The position numbers and the translations under genes are program-made. The notes below the pieces were generated by a model that saw only the letters and a program-made list of their open reading frames with translations, was not told the origin of the DNA and searched no databases. A DNA stretch of 64,000 bases, taken from contig CAWBDV010000020.1 in NCBI GenBank assembly GCA_963787675.1, positions 1-64,000 of the forward strand. Direction: 5' to 3'. Each line of letters starts with the position of its first letter. The stretch's first letter is position 1. The DNA comes from JAJPKK01 sp963787675 (GTDB lineage Bacteria > Pseudomonadota > Alphaproteobacteria > Rhizobiales > Xanthobacteraceae). Below, piece by piece: positions 53,536 to 62,342 of this stretch.

Positions 53536-54717
53536 TCACGCTCCCGGGCTCTGCGTACGGATTTGGACCCGGGTGCCGTTGGTCAGCAGAAGGTGGCCGT
53601 CGGTTACAATCTGTTCGCCGCCGTCGAGACCGCTTTCGATGACGGTTTCGCTGCCGAGCGACCGGGATATCTTTATCGGTCTTACAACCGCGGAGTTGTC
53701 TTTCACCACGAAGACGAAATTGCCTTGCTGGCTGACCTGCACCGCAGCCGCAGGTACCACCACCGCGTCTTCGGTTCGCAACGTAAGTTGCGCGGTCACA
53801 AGGGTGCCGGGCCACAGCAGCTCATCCTCGTTCGGCATAGTCGCGCGGATCGTCGCCATGCCGGTCGTGGCATCGACCGTGTTTTCGATCATGGTGACGC
53901 GGCCGTTCGCTTGGCGCTTGTCGCCGGGAATGATTACCGTGACCGGGGCTACTCCCTCCGCGATCGCCAGCCTGATCTCCGGCAAGTTGCGCTGTGGCAC
54001 CATGAACGTAACATAGACGGGGGACATCTGGTTGATGGTGGCAATCGGCACGGCGTCTGCCGAGCGTGCAAAATTGCCGAGCTTTACCGAAGCCTGGCTT
54101 ATGCGGCCGCTAATCGGCGCCTTGATGTAGCAATAGCTCAACTGCACTTTGAGATTATCGATCGCAGCGCTATCGGCTCTGATTGAGGCGGCGTATGTGT
54201 CCGCTTGAGTCTTGGAGTTATCGACGTTGACCTGCGGCGTCGCGCCTTTGCCGACGAGCTCGGTATAGCGGCGAAGATCGCGCTCGGCGCCAGCCAGAAG
54301 CGCCTGATCGCGAGCGAGGTTGCCCTGCGCTTGGGCGAGTTGGGCCTCGAGTGCGCGGGTGTCGAGAGTGACCAGGAGATCGCCTTGCTTGACATCGGCG
54401 CCATCGACGAAGTGAATGCCGACGATCTCGTTGTCGATCCGCGCCTTGACAGCAACGCTTGCAAAAGTCGTGACGTTTCCGAGCGCCTCGATCAAGACAG
54501 GCGTCTTGCGCCGTTCGGCCGTGCCGACGGTGACGGCAACTGTCCGCGGACCGCTCGCCGCTTTGGTTTGCGCCTCACCGGCATCGCCAACCAGCCATTT
54601 CGCTGGCGGGAACCATTTGGTGACTTCTTCAGGTGTTCCTAAAAGTCCTGTCTTGGCGGCGCCGCCGACAGCAACAATCAGAATAAGCAGCCCGAATAGG
54701 GCCCTTCCCTTGGTCAT
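53536..54717 (-). CDS. RND efflux periplasmic adaptor (membrane fusion protein, MdtA-like)
   Basis: 393 residues. One N-terminal helix (ALFGLLILIVAVGGAAKTG) is followed by a biotinyl-lipoyl half-motif (VKARIDNEIVGIHFVDGADVKQGD), a helical hairpin (LEAQLAQAQGNLARDQALL), the second lipoyl half (YIKAPISGRISQASVKLGNF) and beta-barrel domains. It bridges the permease to an outer-membrane TolC-like channel. First gene of the two-gene operon. Confidence 0.92.
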   Translation of the reverse strand: MTKGRALFGLLILIVAVGGAAKTGLLGTPEEVTKWFPPAKWLVGDAGEAQTKAASGPRTVAVTVGTAERRKTPVLIEALGNVTTFASVAVKARIDNEIVGIHFVDGADVKQGDLLVTLDTRALEAQLAQAQGNLARDQALLAGAERDLRRYTELVGKGATPQVNVDNSKTQADTYAASIRADSAAIDNLKVQLSYCYIKAPISGRISQASVKLGNFARSADAVPIATINQMSPVYVTFMVPQRNLPEIRLAIAEGVAPVTVIIPGDKRQANGRVTMIENTVDATTGMATIRATMPNEDELLWPGTLVTAQLTLRTEDAVVVPAAAVQVSQQGNFVFVVKDNSAVVRPIKISRSLGSETVIESGLDGGEQIVTDGHLLLTNGTRVQIRTQSPGA

Positions 54718-55004
54718 GCCTCGCCCCGTGCAAGCGCATCATCCCCGTCCTGACACAGCTGGTGATGACCAGTGCCGCAGAGCCGAGGTGGTCCGCTCTG
54801 TTTTTGCTCCGGTACCACCTCGACATTCGAGATCGTCGCCGGATCGCAATATTTTGGCTATTTTTCTAACATATTCGGCAGTTCGCGCCTATTGCCAGGG
54901 ACGAAGAGCGCATAAATTTTTGTTTATGCCGGCCTTATGCAACTGATACCCCCGCTAGAATCGGTATCCGCTGACAACCCACCAGAGAAGAAGTCGAGAC
55001 CGAG

Positions 55005-55796
55005 ATGAGCACGTTGCGGATTGCAACCTGGAACGTCAATTCAATCAAGCAACGTGTCGACAATCTTGTCGACTGGCTCAAGGAGCGTCAGCCCGATGTC
55101 GTCTGCCTCCAGGAGACGAAATGTCTCGACGCGGCATTTCCCCGAGAGCCTTTCGAAGGGCTCGGCTACAACCTCGCGGTCCACGGTCAGAAAACGTTCA
55201 ACGGCGTCGCCATCCTCTCCAAGCTGCGGTTCGATGAGGTGACACCGCGGCTACTTGGGGATGAGGCCGACGACCATGCCCGTTTCCTTGAAGTCGTGGT
55301 ATCGGCGGCGTCGCGCGCTGTCCGGATCGCCTCGATCTATCTGCCGAACGGCAATCCGCCGCTGACCGAGAAATATACCTACAAGCTCGCGTGGATGGAT
55401 CGCCTCGCCCACTATGCCAGCGAACGCTTGCAGTTCGAAGAGCCGCTGATCATGGCGGGCGATTACAATGTCATTCCTGCTTCGGCCGATGCTTATGATG
55501 CGGCCGCTTGGACTGGCGATGCACTGTTTCTGCCACAGACCCGCGCAAAGTTTCACGGACTCGCCGGACTGGGCCTTGTCGATGCAGTGCGGGCGAGCAG
55601 CGATGCCGGCGGGCTTTACACGTTTTGGGACTATCAGGCGGGGGCCTGGCAGAAGAACCTAGGCATCCGTATCGATCACCTGATGTTGTCGCCCCAAGCC
55701 GCCGACGGACTCGCTCAATGCGGCATCGACAGGCATGTGCGCGGCTGGGAAAAGCCGTCAGACCACGTGCCGGTGTGGATCGATCTCGAGCTTTGA
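55005..55796 (+). CDS. xthA: Exodeoxyribonuclease III
   Basis: 263 residues, the family length. Catalytic motifs: LRIATWNVNSIKQRV, VVCLQETKCLD (metal Glu), MAGDYNVIPASADAYD, RIDHLMLSPQ and SDHVPVWIDLEL (catalytic Asp-His). It removes 3' blocks and cuts at abasic sites in base-excision repair. Confidence 0.95.
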   Translation: MSTLRIATWNVNSIKQRVDNLVDWLKERQPDVVCLQETKCLDAAFPREPFEGLGYNLAVHGQKTFNGVAILSKLRFDEVTPRLLGDEADDHARFLEVVVSAASRAVRIASIYLPNGNPPLTEKYTYKLAWMDRLAHYASERLQFEEPLIMAGDYNVIPASADAYDAAAWTGDALFLPQTRAKFHGLAGLGLVDAVRASSDAGGLYTFWDYQAGAWQKNLGIRIDHLMLSPQAADGLAQCGIDRHVRGWEKPSDHVPVWIDLEL

Positions 55797-55832
55797 TGTC
55801 ACGCATCGGGTCGACGCTGACGAGCGCCGACG

Positions 55833-56723
55833 TCAGTCGCGCCGAGTCTTGAGCCAGCGCTCTAAATAAACCAGGGCGACGGCGCGCTCATCCTCGCTCG
55901 CCTGCTTCATGGCCACCGCATAGAGATCGGTGATCCACGCTTCATTAGGAGTGGCAGCGTCGCGAGCCAATGTGAGCCACATTAGGCCGCGCGGCACTTC
56001 ACGAGGCACGTACTCGCCTTTGAAGAGAAGCGCACCGAGCATGGCCTGGGCCTGATGCTGTCCCTTGCGCGCCGCCACCAGAAGCCAGCGCACCGCTTGC
56101 TTGGGATCCTTCAATCCGTTGCCGCCGTCGAGATACAGGCGGCCGAGATTGTATTGGGCGTCGCGGTCGCCGAAATAGATTGCCGCATAGGAGAACATCT
56201 CGCGCGCCCGTTCGGCATCGGACTTTACCGCCGTATTCGGAATGCCGTCGAGATAGTAGGTGCCGAGCGCCACGAAAGCGTTGGCGACGAAGGTTGCCTG
56301 CGCCGTGTCGGCCGGCTCGTCCGCATGCCCATCGGCGATCGAACGGAAGTACTCAAACGCGCGGAGGTCGTCATGGGGAACGCCGTTGCCTTCGGCGTAC
56401 ATGCGGCCGAGTTTCCAGGCCGCCATCAGATGGCCATTGGAAGCGGCGTACTCGAGCGCGCTCAAACCGGTCTTGGTATCGCCGGCGCGCAAGGCGCGTG
56501 TGCCCGACTGAAAGGCCTGAAATGAGGTCAGAGGCAGATTCATGTCCGGGGTGCCGAGCGCACCGGCTGACGGCGCTCCCGCACCAGCGCGCGGCCCCAC
56601 CTCAATCCCGACGGCTGGCGAAATGTCGCCCGGAGTGCGGGTTCCATCAAAGGCATAGGCCGTAGCAAGGCCGAGCCCTGAGACGAACAAAACGAGCGAA
56701 ATGATATGATCAGATATCCGCAT
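55833..56723 (-). CDS. ExoR-like periplasmic SEL1/TPR-repeat protein
   Basis: 296 residues with an N-terminal signal/hydrophobic segment (IISLVLFVSGLGLATAYAFDG). SEL1 repeats include AAWKLGRMYAEGNGVPHDDL and AQYNLGRLYLDGGNGLKDPK, then AQAMLGALLFKGEYVP. Length, signal and repeat order resemble Rhizobiales ExoR, the periplasmic inhibitor of the ExoS-ChvI system controlling exopolysaccharide and motility; orthology is an inference. Its start lies 14 bases inside the 3' end of ilvD. Confidence 0.75.
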   Translation of the reverse strand: MRISDHIISLVLFVSGLGLATAYAFDGTRTPGDISPAVGIEVGPRAGAGAPSAGALGTPDMNLPLTSFQAFQSGTRALRAGDTKTGLSALEYAASNGHLMAAWKLGRMYAEGNGVPHDDLRAFEYFRSIADGHADEPADTAQATFVANAFVALGTYYLDGIPNTAVKSDAERAREMFSYAAIYFGDRDAQYNLGRLYLDGGNGLKDPKQAVRWLLVAARKGQHQAQAMLGALLFKGEYVPREVPRGLMWLTLARDAATPNEAWITDLYAVAMKQASEDERAVALVYLERWLKTRRD

Positions 56724-58437
56724 AGCACGCCTTCTCGGCCCCCGCGCCCGGGTGCGTGACTGCGCCGTAGCGCGCCGACCCGACCTGCTGACCGTATTTC
56801 CACAGATATCCCGATGCGAACGCCTGATCGCGCGGCTGCCAAGCCGCGCGGCGCCGCTTCAGTTCGTCGTCGCTGAGTTTAACATCAAGAGTGCCGGCTT
56901 CGGCATCGAGAGTGATCGTGTCGCCGTCGCGGATCAGAGCGATGGGCCCGCCAACGGCTGCCTCCGGGCCGACATGACCAACGCAGAAGCCTCGCGTAGC
57001 ACCGGAAAAGCGCCCGTCGGTGATGAGGGCGACCTTCCCGCCCATGCCCTGGCCGTAGAGAGCGGCGGTCGTTGCCAGCATCTCGCGCATGCCGGGACCG
57101 CCCCTTGGACCTTCATACCGGATAACCAGCACGTCCCCTTCTCGGTAGCGCCGATTCCTAACCGCGTCGAAGCATGCTTCTTCGCCGTCAAAACAGCGCG
57201 CCGGACCGGTGAATTTGAGGCCGGCCATGCCTGCCACTTTGACGATTGCACCGTCAGGGGCGAGATTGCCGGAAAGGCCCACGACACCACCCGTCGGTAA
57301 CAGCGGCCTGTCAGCCGGAAGCACCACATCCTGGTCTGAATTCCACGCCACGTTCTTAAGGTTCTCGGCCATGCTACGCCCGGTTACGGTCATGCACTCG
57401 CCATGCAAAAAACCGTGATCCAGCAGGGTTTTCATCAACAGCGGAACACCACCAGCTTCAAACAAATCTTTGGCGACATAACGGCCACTCGGTTTCAAAT
57501 CCGCGATATATGGTGTCCGTTTAAAGACCTCGGCGACGTCAAACAGGTCAAAGGCGATGCCGCATTCGTTGGCGATGGCCGGCAGGTGCAATGCAGCATT
57601 GGTCGACCCGCCCGAGGCAGCGACGACGGCGGCCGCATTTTCCAATGCCAACCGCGTCACGATCGACCGCGGACGCAGGTTTTGCTTGATCAGGTCGACG
57701 ATCTGCTCGCCGGCCGTCATGCAGAACCGGTCGCGCAATTCGTAAGGCGCGGGCGCGCCCGCCGAATAGGGCAGGGCCAGCCCGATCGCCTCGGAGACGG
57801 TCGCCATGGTGTTCGCGGTGAACTGAGCGCCGCACGCGCCGGCCGACGGACAGGCGTTCTGCTCCAGAATCTCAAGATCATCGTCGGACATTTCGCCGAC
57901 CGAGTGCTTGCCCACGGCCTCGAAAACGTCCTGGACCGTGACCGGCTTGCCTTTGAAGGTGCCGGGGAGGATCGAACCGCCGTAGATGAAAATCGCCGGT
58001 ACGTTGAGGCGGCACATGGCCATCATCATGCCGGGCAGCGACTTGTCGCATCCGGCCATGCCGACGAGCGCGTCGTACGAATGACCGCGCATGGTGAGTT
58101 CAACGGAATCGGCAATGACTTCACGCGAGGGCAGCGAGGATTTCATGCCCTCGTGGCCCATGGCGATGCCATCGGTCACGGTGATAGTGCAGAATTCCCG
58201 GGGGGTCCCGCCGGCAACTGCGACGCCCTTCTTGACGGCCTGCGCCTGGCGCATCAACGCGATGTTGCAGGGGGCCGCTTCGTTCCAGCAAGTCGCCACG
58301 CCAACGAACGGCTGATTGATCTCCGCCGTCGTCAACCCCATGGCATAATAATAGGAGCGGTGCGGGGCCCGTTCGGGACCCTCTGTGACATGCCGGCTGG
58401 GCAACTTTGCTTTGAGACTTGTTTTCGCGTCCATCAC
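56710..58437 (-). CDS. ilvD: Dihydroxy-acid dehydratase
   Basis: 575 residues (the first two codons are both ATG). It dehydrates 2,3-dihydroxy-3-methylbutanoate/pentanoate in Ile, Val and Leu synthesis and needs an Fe-S cluster. Signatures: GVATCWNEAAPCNIAL, GMAGCDKSLPGMMMAMCRLN and SAGACGAQFTANTMA with the cluster Cys, and DGRFSGATRGFCVGHVGPEA near the C-terminus. Confidence 0.95.
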   Translation of the reverse strand: MMDAKTSLKAKLPSRHVTEGPERAPHRSYYYAMGLTTAEINQPFVGVATCWNEAAPCNIALMRQAQAVKKGVAVAGGTPREFCTITVTDGIAMGHEGMKSSLPSREVIADSVELTMRGHSYDALVGMAGCDKSLPGMMMAMCRLNVPAIFIYGGSILPGTFKGKPVTVQDVFEAVGKHSVGEMSDDDLEILEQNACPSAGACGAQFTANTMATVSEAIGLALPYSAGAPAPYELRDRFCMTAGEQIVDLIKQNLRPRSIVTRLALENAAAVVAASGGSTNAALHLPAIANECGIAFDLFDVAEVFKRTPYIADLKPSGRYVAKDLFEAGGVPLLMKTLLDHGFLHGECMTVTGRSMAENLKNVAWNSDQDVVLPADRPLLPTGGVVGLSGNLAPDGAIVKVAGMAGLKFTGPARCFDGEEACFDAVRNRRYREGDVLVIRYEGPRGGPGMREMLATTAALYGQGMGGKVALITDGRFSGATRGFCVGHVGPEAAVGGPIALIRDGDTITLDAEAGTLDVKLSDDELKRRRAAWQPRDQAFASGYLWKYGQQVGSARYGAVTHPGAGAEKACYADI

Positions 58438-58588
58438 TTCAACTTCACTTCAATACGCCCAGACGTAGGTCCACGTTTCCTTGTCATCGAGATCGTGTAA
58501 GGCTGTGGCGGAAAAGGGGCATTTGATCGCCAGCGTCATGTTGAAGACAAATGTTGTAAATCTGTTGTGTAGTTGCAACAGGTGTGTC

Positions 58589-59176
58589 TTGGTTGCCAAA
58601 TCCTTAATAGGCCCTCTCCTGCATCGAAAGTTTTTTGACCGCAACGTCCATGACGTCGCGCCGGATCTCATTGGGGCAACTCTTCTCGCCGACGGTGTCG
58701 GCGGGATTATTGTCGAAGTCGAGGCCTATCACCATACTGATCCCGCCGCCCACAGCTACGGCGGACGAACAAAGCGCAACGCGGTCATGTTCGGACCGCC
58801 CGGATACGCCTACGTCTATCGTTCCTACGGGATTCATTGGTGTCTCAATTTTGTCTGTGAGGCCGAGGGTTCGGCGAGCGCCGTGCTGATCCGTGCGCTG
58901 ATGCCAACGTCGGGAATCGCAATCATGCGCCGGCGACGCGGTGTCGATGAGATGAAGCTCCTGTGCTCGGGCCCAGGGCGCCTCGGCGAGGCGCTGCGCA
59001 TCACCCCGGCGCTGAACGGAGGTGCACTCGATCGGCCGCCTTTCGCTCTCCATGCCCGCAAAGAGGAAGTCGACATCGTCGTGGGTCCGCGTATCGGCAT
59101 TTCCAAAGCCGCGGATTTGCCGTGGCGCTACGGCCTTGCGGGCTCGCCTTATCTCAGCAAGCCTTTTAGGACGTGA
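58589..59176 (+). CDS. 3-methyladenine (alkyladenine) DNA glycosylase, Mpg/AAG type
   Basis: About 195 residues from a TTG at 58589; the frame is open to an ATG at 58481 (231 residues), but the extra residues look unconserved. The core has APDLIGATLLADG, IIVEVEAYHHTDPAAHSYGG (catalytic Glu), FGPPGYAYVYRSYGIHWCLN and C-terminal LPWRYGLAGSPYLSKPF. It excises alkylated bases. The start is uncertain. Confidence 0.88.
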   Translation: MVAKSLIGPLLHRKFFDRNVHDVAPDLIGATLLADGVGGIIVEVEAYHHTDPAAHSYGGRTKRNAVMFGPPGYAYVYRSYGIHWCLNFVCEAEGSASAVLIRALMPTSGIAIMRRRRGVDEMKLLCSGPGRLGEALRITPALNGGALDRPPFALHARKEEVDIVVGPRIGISKAADLPWRYGLAGSPYLSKPFRT

Positions 59177-59215
59177 ACTGCGCCTGCTGAAGGTGAACAT
59201 CGAAGGGTGTCGGGC

Positions 59216-60406
59216 TCAGCTCGATTTTTTCGGCCACAGCACGCCCTGCTCGCCTGCCGGCACCTTGGCAATGCCCTTGAAGTTGAACTTCTGGACGCGC
59301 TTTCCCTCGTACGTTTCGGTCTCGTAGACGTTGCCCTTGGAATCGACGGCAATGCTGTGGACGCCATAGAACTCGCCGGGCTGCCGGCCGCCATGACCGA
59401 ATGACGCCAATTCAGTGAGCGTGTTGCGCTCGATGATGCGGATTCGCTCGTTCTGACCGTCGGTCAGGTACATGAAGCGCTGCTCCGGGTCCTTGGAAAA
59501 CGCGATCTCCCAAGTCGAGCCGGCGGCTTTGGTATCCGTTGCGAAGAATGCTTCCTTGATGAACGTCCCATTCGGGTGGAAGACCTGAATGCGGTCGCTC
59601 TGGCGGTCGCACACGTAGACAAGATCGTCACTCGACATCACGACGCAGTGCACCGGATTGCGGAACTGCTGCTGCGCGACTGCAGGATTGTAAGGTCCCT
59701 GCTCGGCGTCATCCGGTTTGTTGCCGTAGGCACCCCAATAGCGCTTCATCTTGCCCGTGTCGGCGTCGATGACCGCGACGCGCTTGTTGCGGTAGCCATC
59801 GGCGATATAGGCCTCGTTGGCTTTAAGGTCGACGTAGATCTGGGCCACGCGTCCGAAGTTCTCGGTGTCGTTGCTGCCGGCATTCTTCCCATAATGCCCC
59901 GACCGCATCAGGAATTTGCCTTCCTTGTTGAACTTGAGCACTTGGGCGTCCCGAGCACCGTTTCCACCGAGCCACACGTTGCCTTTGTGGTCGACGGTGA
60001 TGCCGTGCATTGACTCCGGCCACTCGTAGCCCTGCCCTGGACCTCCCCAGGCACGGATCATGGCTCCATCGGGATTGAATTCCAGAATCGGAGGCGCCGA
60101 ACGGCAGCATCTTGCGATCGGCGGATTGAGTTCGGCGCCCTTTTCGTTGTTGTGCAAGGTCGCGCTGCCGCGATGCACGATCCAAACATTGTCCTGATCG
60201 TCGACGGAAACGCCGATAGTCATTCCCAGCAGCCAGTCGTCGGGCAGCGGCCGCGGCCAAAAGGGATCAACCTGGAAGATCGGAATCTCCACCATCGCGC
60301 GCTGGGCACCGGCCTTGTCCTGCAAAGACACCAAGCCGAACCCGGCACCGCCGAGCGCGATAGCAGCGATGTAGATGAACGCGCGATGGCGCGATTGGAT
60401 GTTCAT
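59216..60406 (-). CDS. Secreted NHL-repeat protein, peptidyl-alpha-hydroxyglycine lyase-like (second member)
   Basis: 396 residues. The start at 60404-60406 is preferred to the adjacent upstream ATG because GGGAGGG then has a five-base spacer. A membrane/signal segment (AFIYIAAIALGGAGFGLVSL) is followed by propeller blades: VSVDDQDNVWIVHRG, ITVDHKGNVWLGGNG, DLVYVCDRQSDRIQVF and IAVDSKGNVYETETYEGKRV. A CC pair (IARCCRSAPP) occurs early. It shares the fold, but not close sequence, with 411-1490. Function unproven. Confidence 0.8.
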   Translation of the reverse strand: MNIQSRHRAFIYIAAIALGGAGFGLVSLQDKAGAQRAMVEIPIFQVDPFWPRPLPDDWLLGMTIGVSVDDQDNVWIVHRGSATLHNNEKGAELNPPIARCCRSAPPILEFNPDGAMIRAWGGPGQGYEWPESMHGITVDHKGNVWLGGNGARDAQVLKFNKEGKFLMRSGHYGKNAGSNDTENFGRVAQIYVDLKANEAYIADGYRNKRVAVIDADTGKMKRYWGAYGNKPDDAEQGPYNPAVAQQQFRNPVHCVVMSSDDLVYVCDRQSDRIQVFHPNGTFIKEAFFATDTKAAGSTWEIAFSKDPEQRFMYLTDGQNERIRIIERNTLTELASFGHGGRQPGEFYGVHSIAVDSKGNVYETETYEGKRVQKFNFKGIAKVPAGEQGVLWPKKSS

Positions 60407-60541
60407 CATTCCCTCCCTGCCGGTCCGCATGTAGCGGCCGATCGTTTTGCGTCGGGCAAATTATACCCGAGCCGCCCGGACTTGAAACGGCTTTGAGACT
60501 GGCTGCGTCTACTGTGATTGACGACGCGCGGATCGCCGAAT

Positions 60542-61117
60542 TCACCAGACCCGCTTTACGAACTCGAGGCCAAGCTCCTTCTTGGCCCAGAGTACGATCG
60601 GGTCGCTGCGCAGAAACGTCATTACCTCCGGCTCGATGTTCGCCGGATCGCCGGCACCAAGCGTCGCCACGGCCACGACCACATCGCATTCATCGTTGAA
60701 AGCGAGGGAGATCAAATTCTCGCCGGACTTGCCGCCTGAGCGATACTGCCAACTCATCCCCTTCATCCATCCGACCTTGATCGGATGGGCCGCTCCGAGC
60801 GGTTTCGCGTCAGGAGTCATCAGGTCGGTATCAGCAACCCGTTCCAGTTCCTGTTCGTCCGCAACCCCAGTCGCACAGTTGCAGAACCCGATCTTGGGGC
60901 GGATAAAAACCTCGACCTTCGTTCCGCAATGCTCAGGCGAACACAGAAACGCTCGACCGACGCCCCATTGATCGAGCAGGAACGGCCATTTCTCCTCGCC
61001 AAAGGAAGGTGAAACCTCCGCCTGGCGGGTAGGCGCGCGGACGCCGAACACGCTGACTGAGCCCGCCATGAGCCCAATGCCTGCGATGGCAACCGCGTAG
61101 GCGAATGCCTTCTTCAT
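60542..61117 (-). CDS. Exported protein of unknown function
   Basis: 191 residues from ATG 61115-61117, with a signal peptide (MKKAFAYAVAIAGIGLMAGS). The mature part has four Cys in a short span (FLCSPEHCG ... GFCNCATG) that could form disulfides or bind a ligand, followed by a compact C-terminal region (LMTPDAKPLGAAHPIKVGWM). I do not recognise a family. It is transcribed away from the cytidylate-kinase-like gene. Confidence 0.6.
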   Translation of the reverse strand: MKKAFAYAVAIAGIGLMAGSVSVFGVRAPTRQAEVSPSFGEEKWPFLLDQWGVGRAFLCSPEHCGTKVEVFIRPKIGFCNCATGVADEQELERVADTDLMTPDAKPLGAAHPIKVGWMKGMSWQYRSGGKSGENLISLAFNDECDVVVAVATLGAGDPANIEPEVMTFLRSDPIVLWAKKELGLEFVKRVW

Positions 61118-61383
61118 GTTTGGCGCCTTGCCGGCAGCAGTCCGCCGCGAGTTCGACAGTAACACGAGCACGGATACCGGTAAAATCCACCGGCCATCGC
61201 GCGGCCGGAGACACCAATGTCGCGCGAAGCGCCCTCTCACGATCGGGAAAAGACTTCAATACCGCGAGGTCGCATGCCCAACGCGCCAAGCTTCACAGTC
61301 CCAGCTTGCCTGCCCGCCATAAATGAGCAATATATTGTTTATGTGATTTTTATACGATGACCGCGCTGCATGCAGGAGGGAGC

Positions 61384-62211
61384 ATGACTGTAATCGTAAT
61401 GACGCGAGAGATCGGTTCCCTCGGCACCGACGTGGCCGCCGGGGTGGCCAAGAAGTTGAAGCTCGACATCATTCATTCCGAGATCATCGCCAATCAGGTT
61501 GCCGGGCGTCTTGGCGTCGAGGAGAGCGCCGTCCGCCGCTATGTCGATGGCAAGGCCTCGCTGATTGACCGGTGGATCATCAATCGTCGCAAACTATCGC
61601 GCTATACGTGCGAAGAAATTTTCAGCTTTGCGCAGCGCGGCAATGTGCTCATCCGCGGTTGGGGAGCGGCAACGCTCCTGCGCGATACGCCGGTCATCAG
61701 CGTGCGCATCTGCGCCCCGATGGACTTCCGCGTGCGCGTCATGATGGAGCGTCTCGGCATCGCTGACGCCGCTGCGGTGCGCGCCGAAATTGAGCGGTTC
61801 GATGCCGCACACGCGCGTGCGATACGCGCGACGTTCGACGTCGAAGAGGAGGATCCTCTCCTCTATCATGTCGTCCTCAACACCGAGCGGCTACCAGTCG
61901 AGGCCTGCGTCAGGGCGGTCTGCGAGCTTGCCGGTCATGCCCGATTCCGCGATTCGTGGACCACCCGTTCAGCCCTTGCAAATCGCCTGCTTGAAGCGCG
62001 GATCAATTCGGCTCTAACGGAAGAAATCGGGATTGGCATGGCGCCGGCCGGCGTGACGGTAACCGCTGCTAACGGCAACGTCACACTTGTCGGCACTTCG
62101 AGCAGCGGATCTCTGCGATCAAAAGCGGAAGAAGTGGCCTCTCGCATTGCTGGCGTGCGGCGCATCGACAACCGGATCGTCAGCGTCCCCAACCGCGGCA
62201 GCGGATTCTAG
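61384..62211 (+). CDS. Cytidylate-kinase-like domain fused to a BON domain
   Basis: 275 residues from ATG 61384, with GGAGGG upstream. Residues 1-195 match the cytidylate-kinase-like family: VIVMTREIGSLGTDVAAGVA (phosphate-loop variant GSLGTD), IIHSEIIANQVAGRL, VLIRGWGAATLL and VRVMMERLGI. Residues ~205-270 are a BON domain (LLEARINSALTEEIGI ... VTVTAANGNVTLVGTSSSG), a module that binds phospholipids in other proteins. No signal peptide, so the fusion is cytosolic. True nucleotide kinase activity is doubtful; the partner is unknown. Confidence 0.75.
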   Translation: MTVIVMTREIGSLGTDVAAGVAKKLKLDIIHSEIIANQVAGRLGVEESAVRRYVDGKASLIDRWIINRRKLSRYTCEEIFSFAQRGNVLIRGWGAATLLRDTPVISVRICAPMDFRVRVMMERLGIADAAAVRAEIERFDAAHARAIRATFDVEEEDPLLYHVVLNTERLPVEACVRAVCELAGHARFRDSWTTRSALANRLLEARINSALTEEIGIGMAPAGVTVTAANGNVTLVGTSSSGSLRSKAEEVASRIAGVRRIDNRIVSVPNRGSGF

Positions 62212-62342
62212 CTGGCTTCGATTTCATCCGAACGTAGGGCCCAACGAAGCGGCGTGCGCGGCCTGTCGTTGCGCCGCGTTAGGCGGTCTCCGCCGTTACA
62301 TCGTCGCAATGATTTGTCGTATGGCTACCCGATGGGGGAGCC

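Noticed and set aside
58450..58671. Minus-strand frame ending DLDDKETWTYVWAY between ilvD and the glycosylase
   Set aside because: The tail looks protein-like, but there is no ribosome site and it overlaps the N-terminal part of the glycosylase gene; support is too weak.
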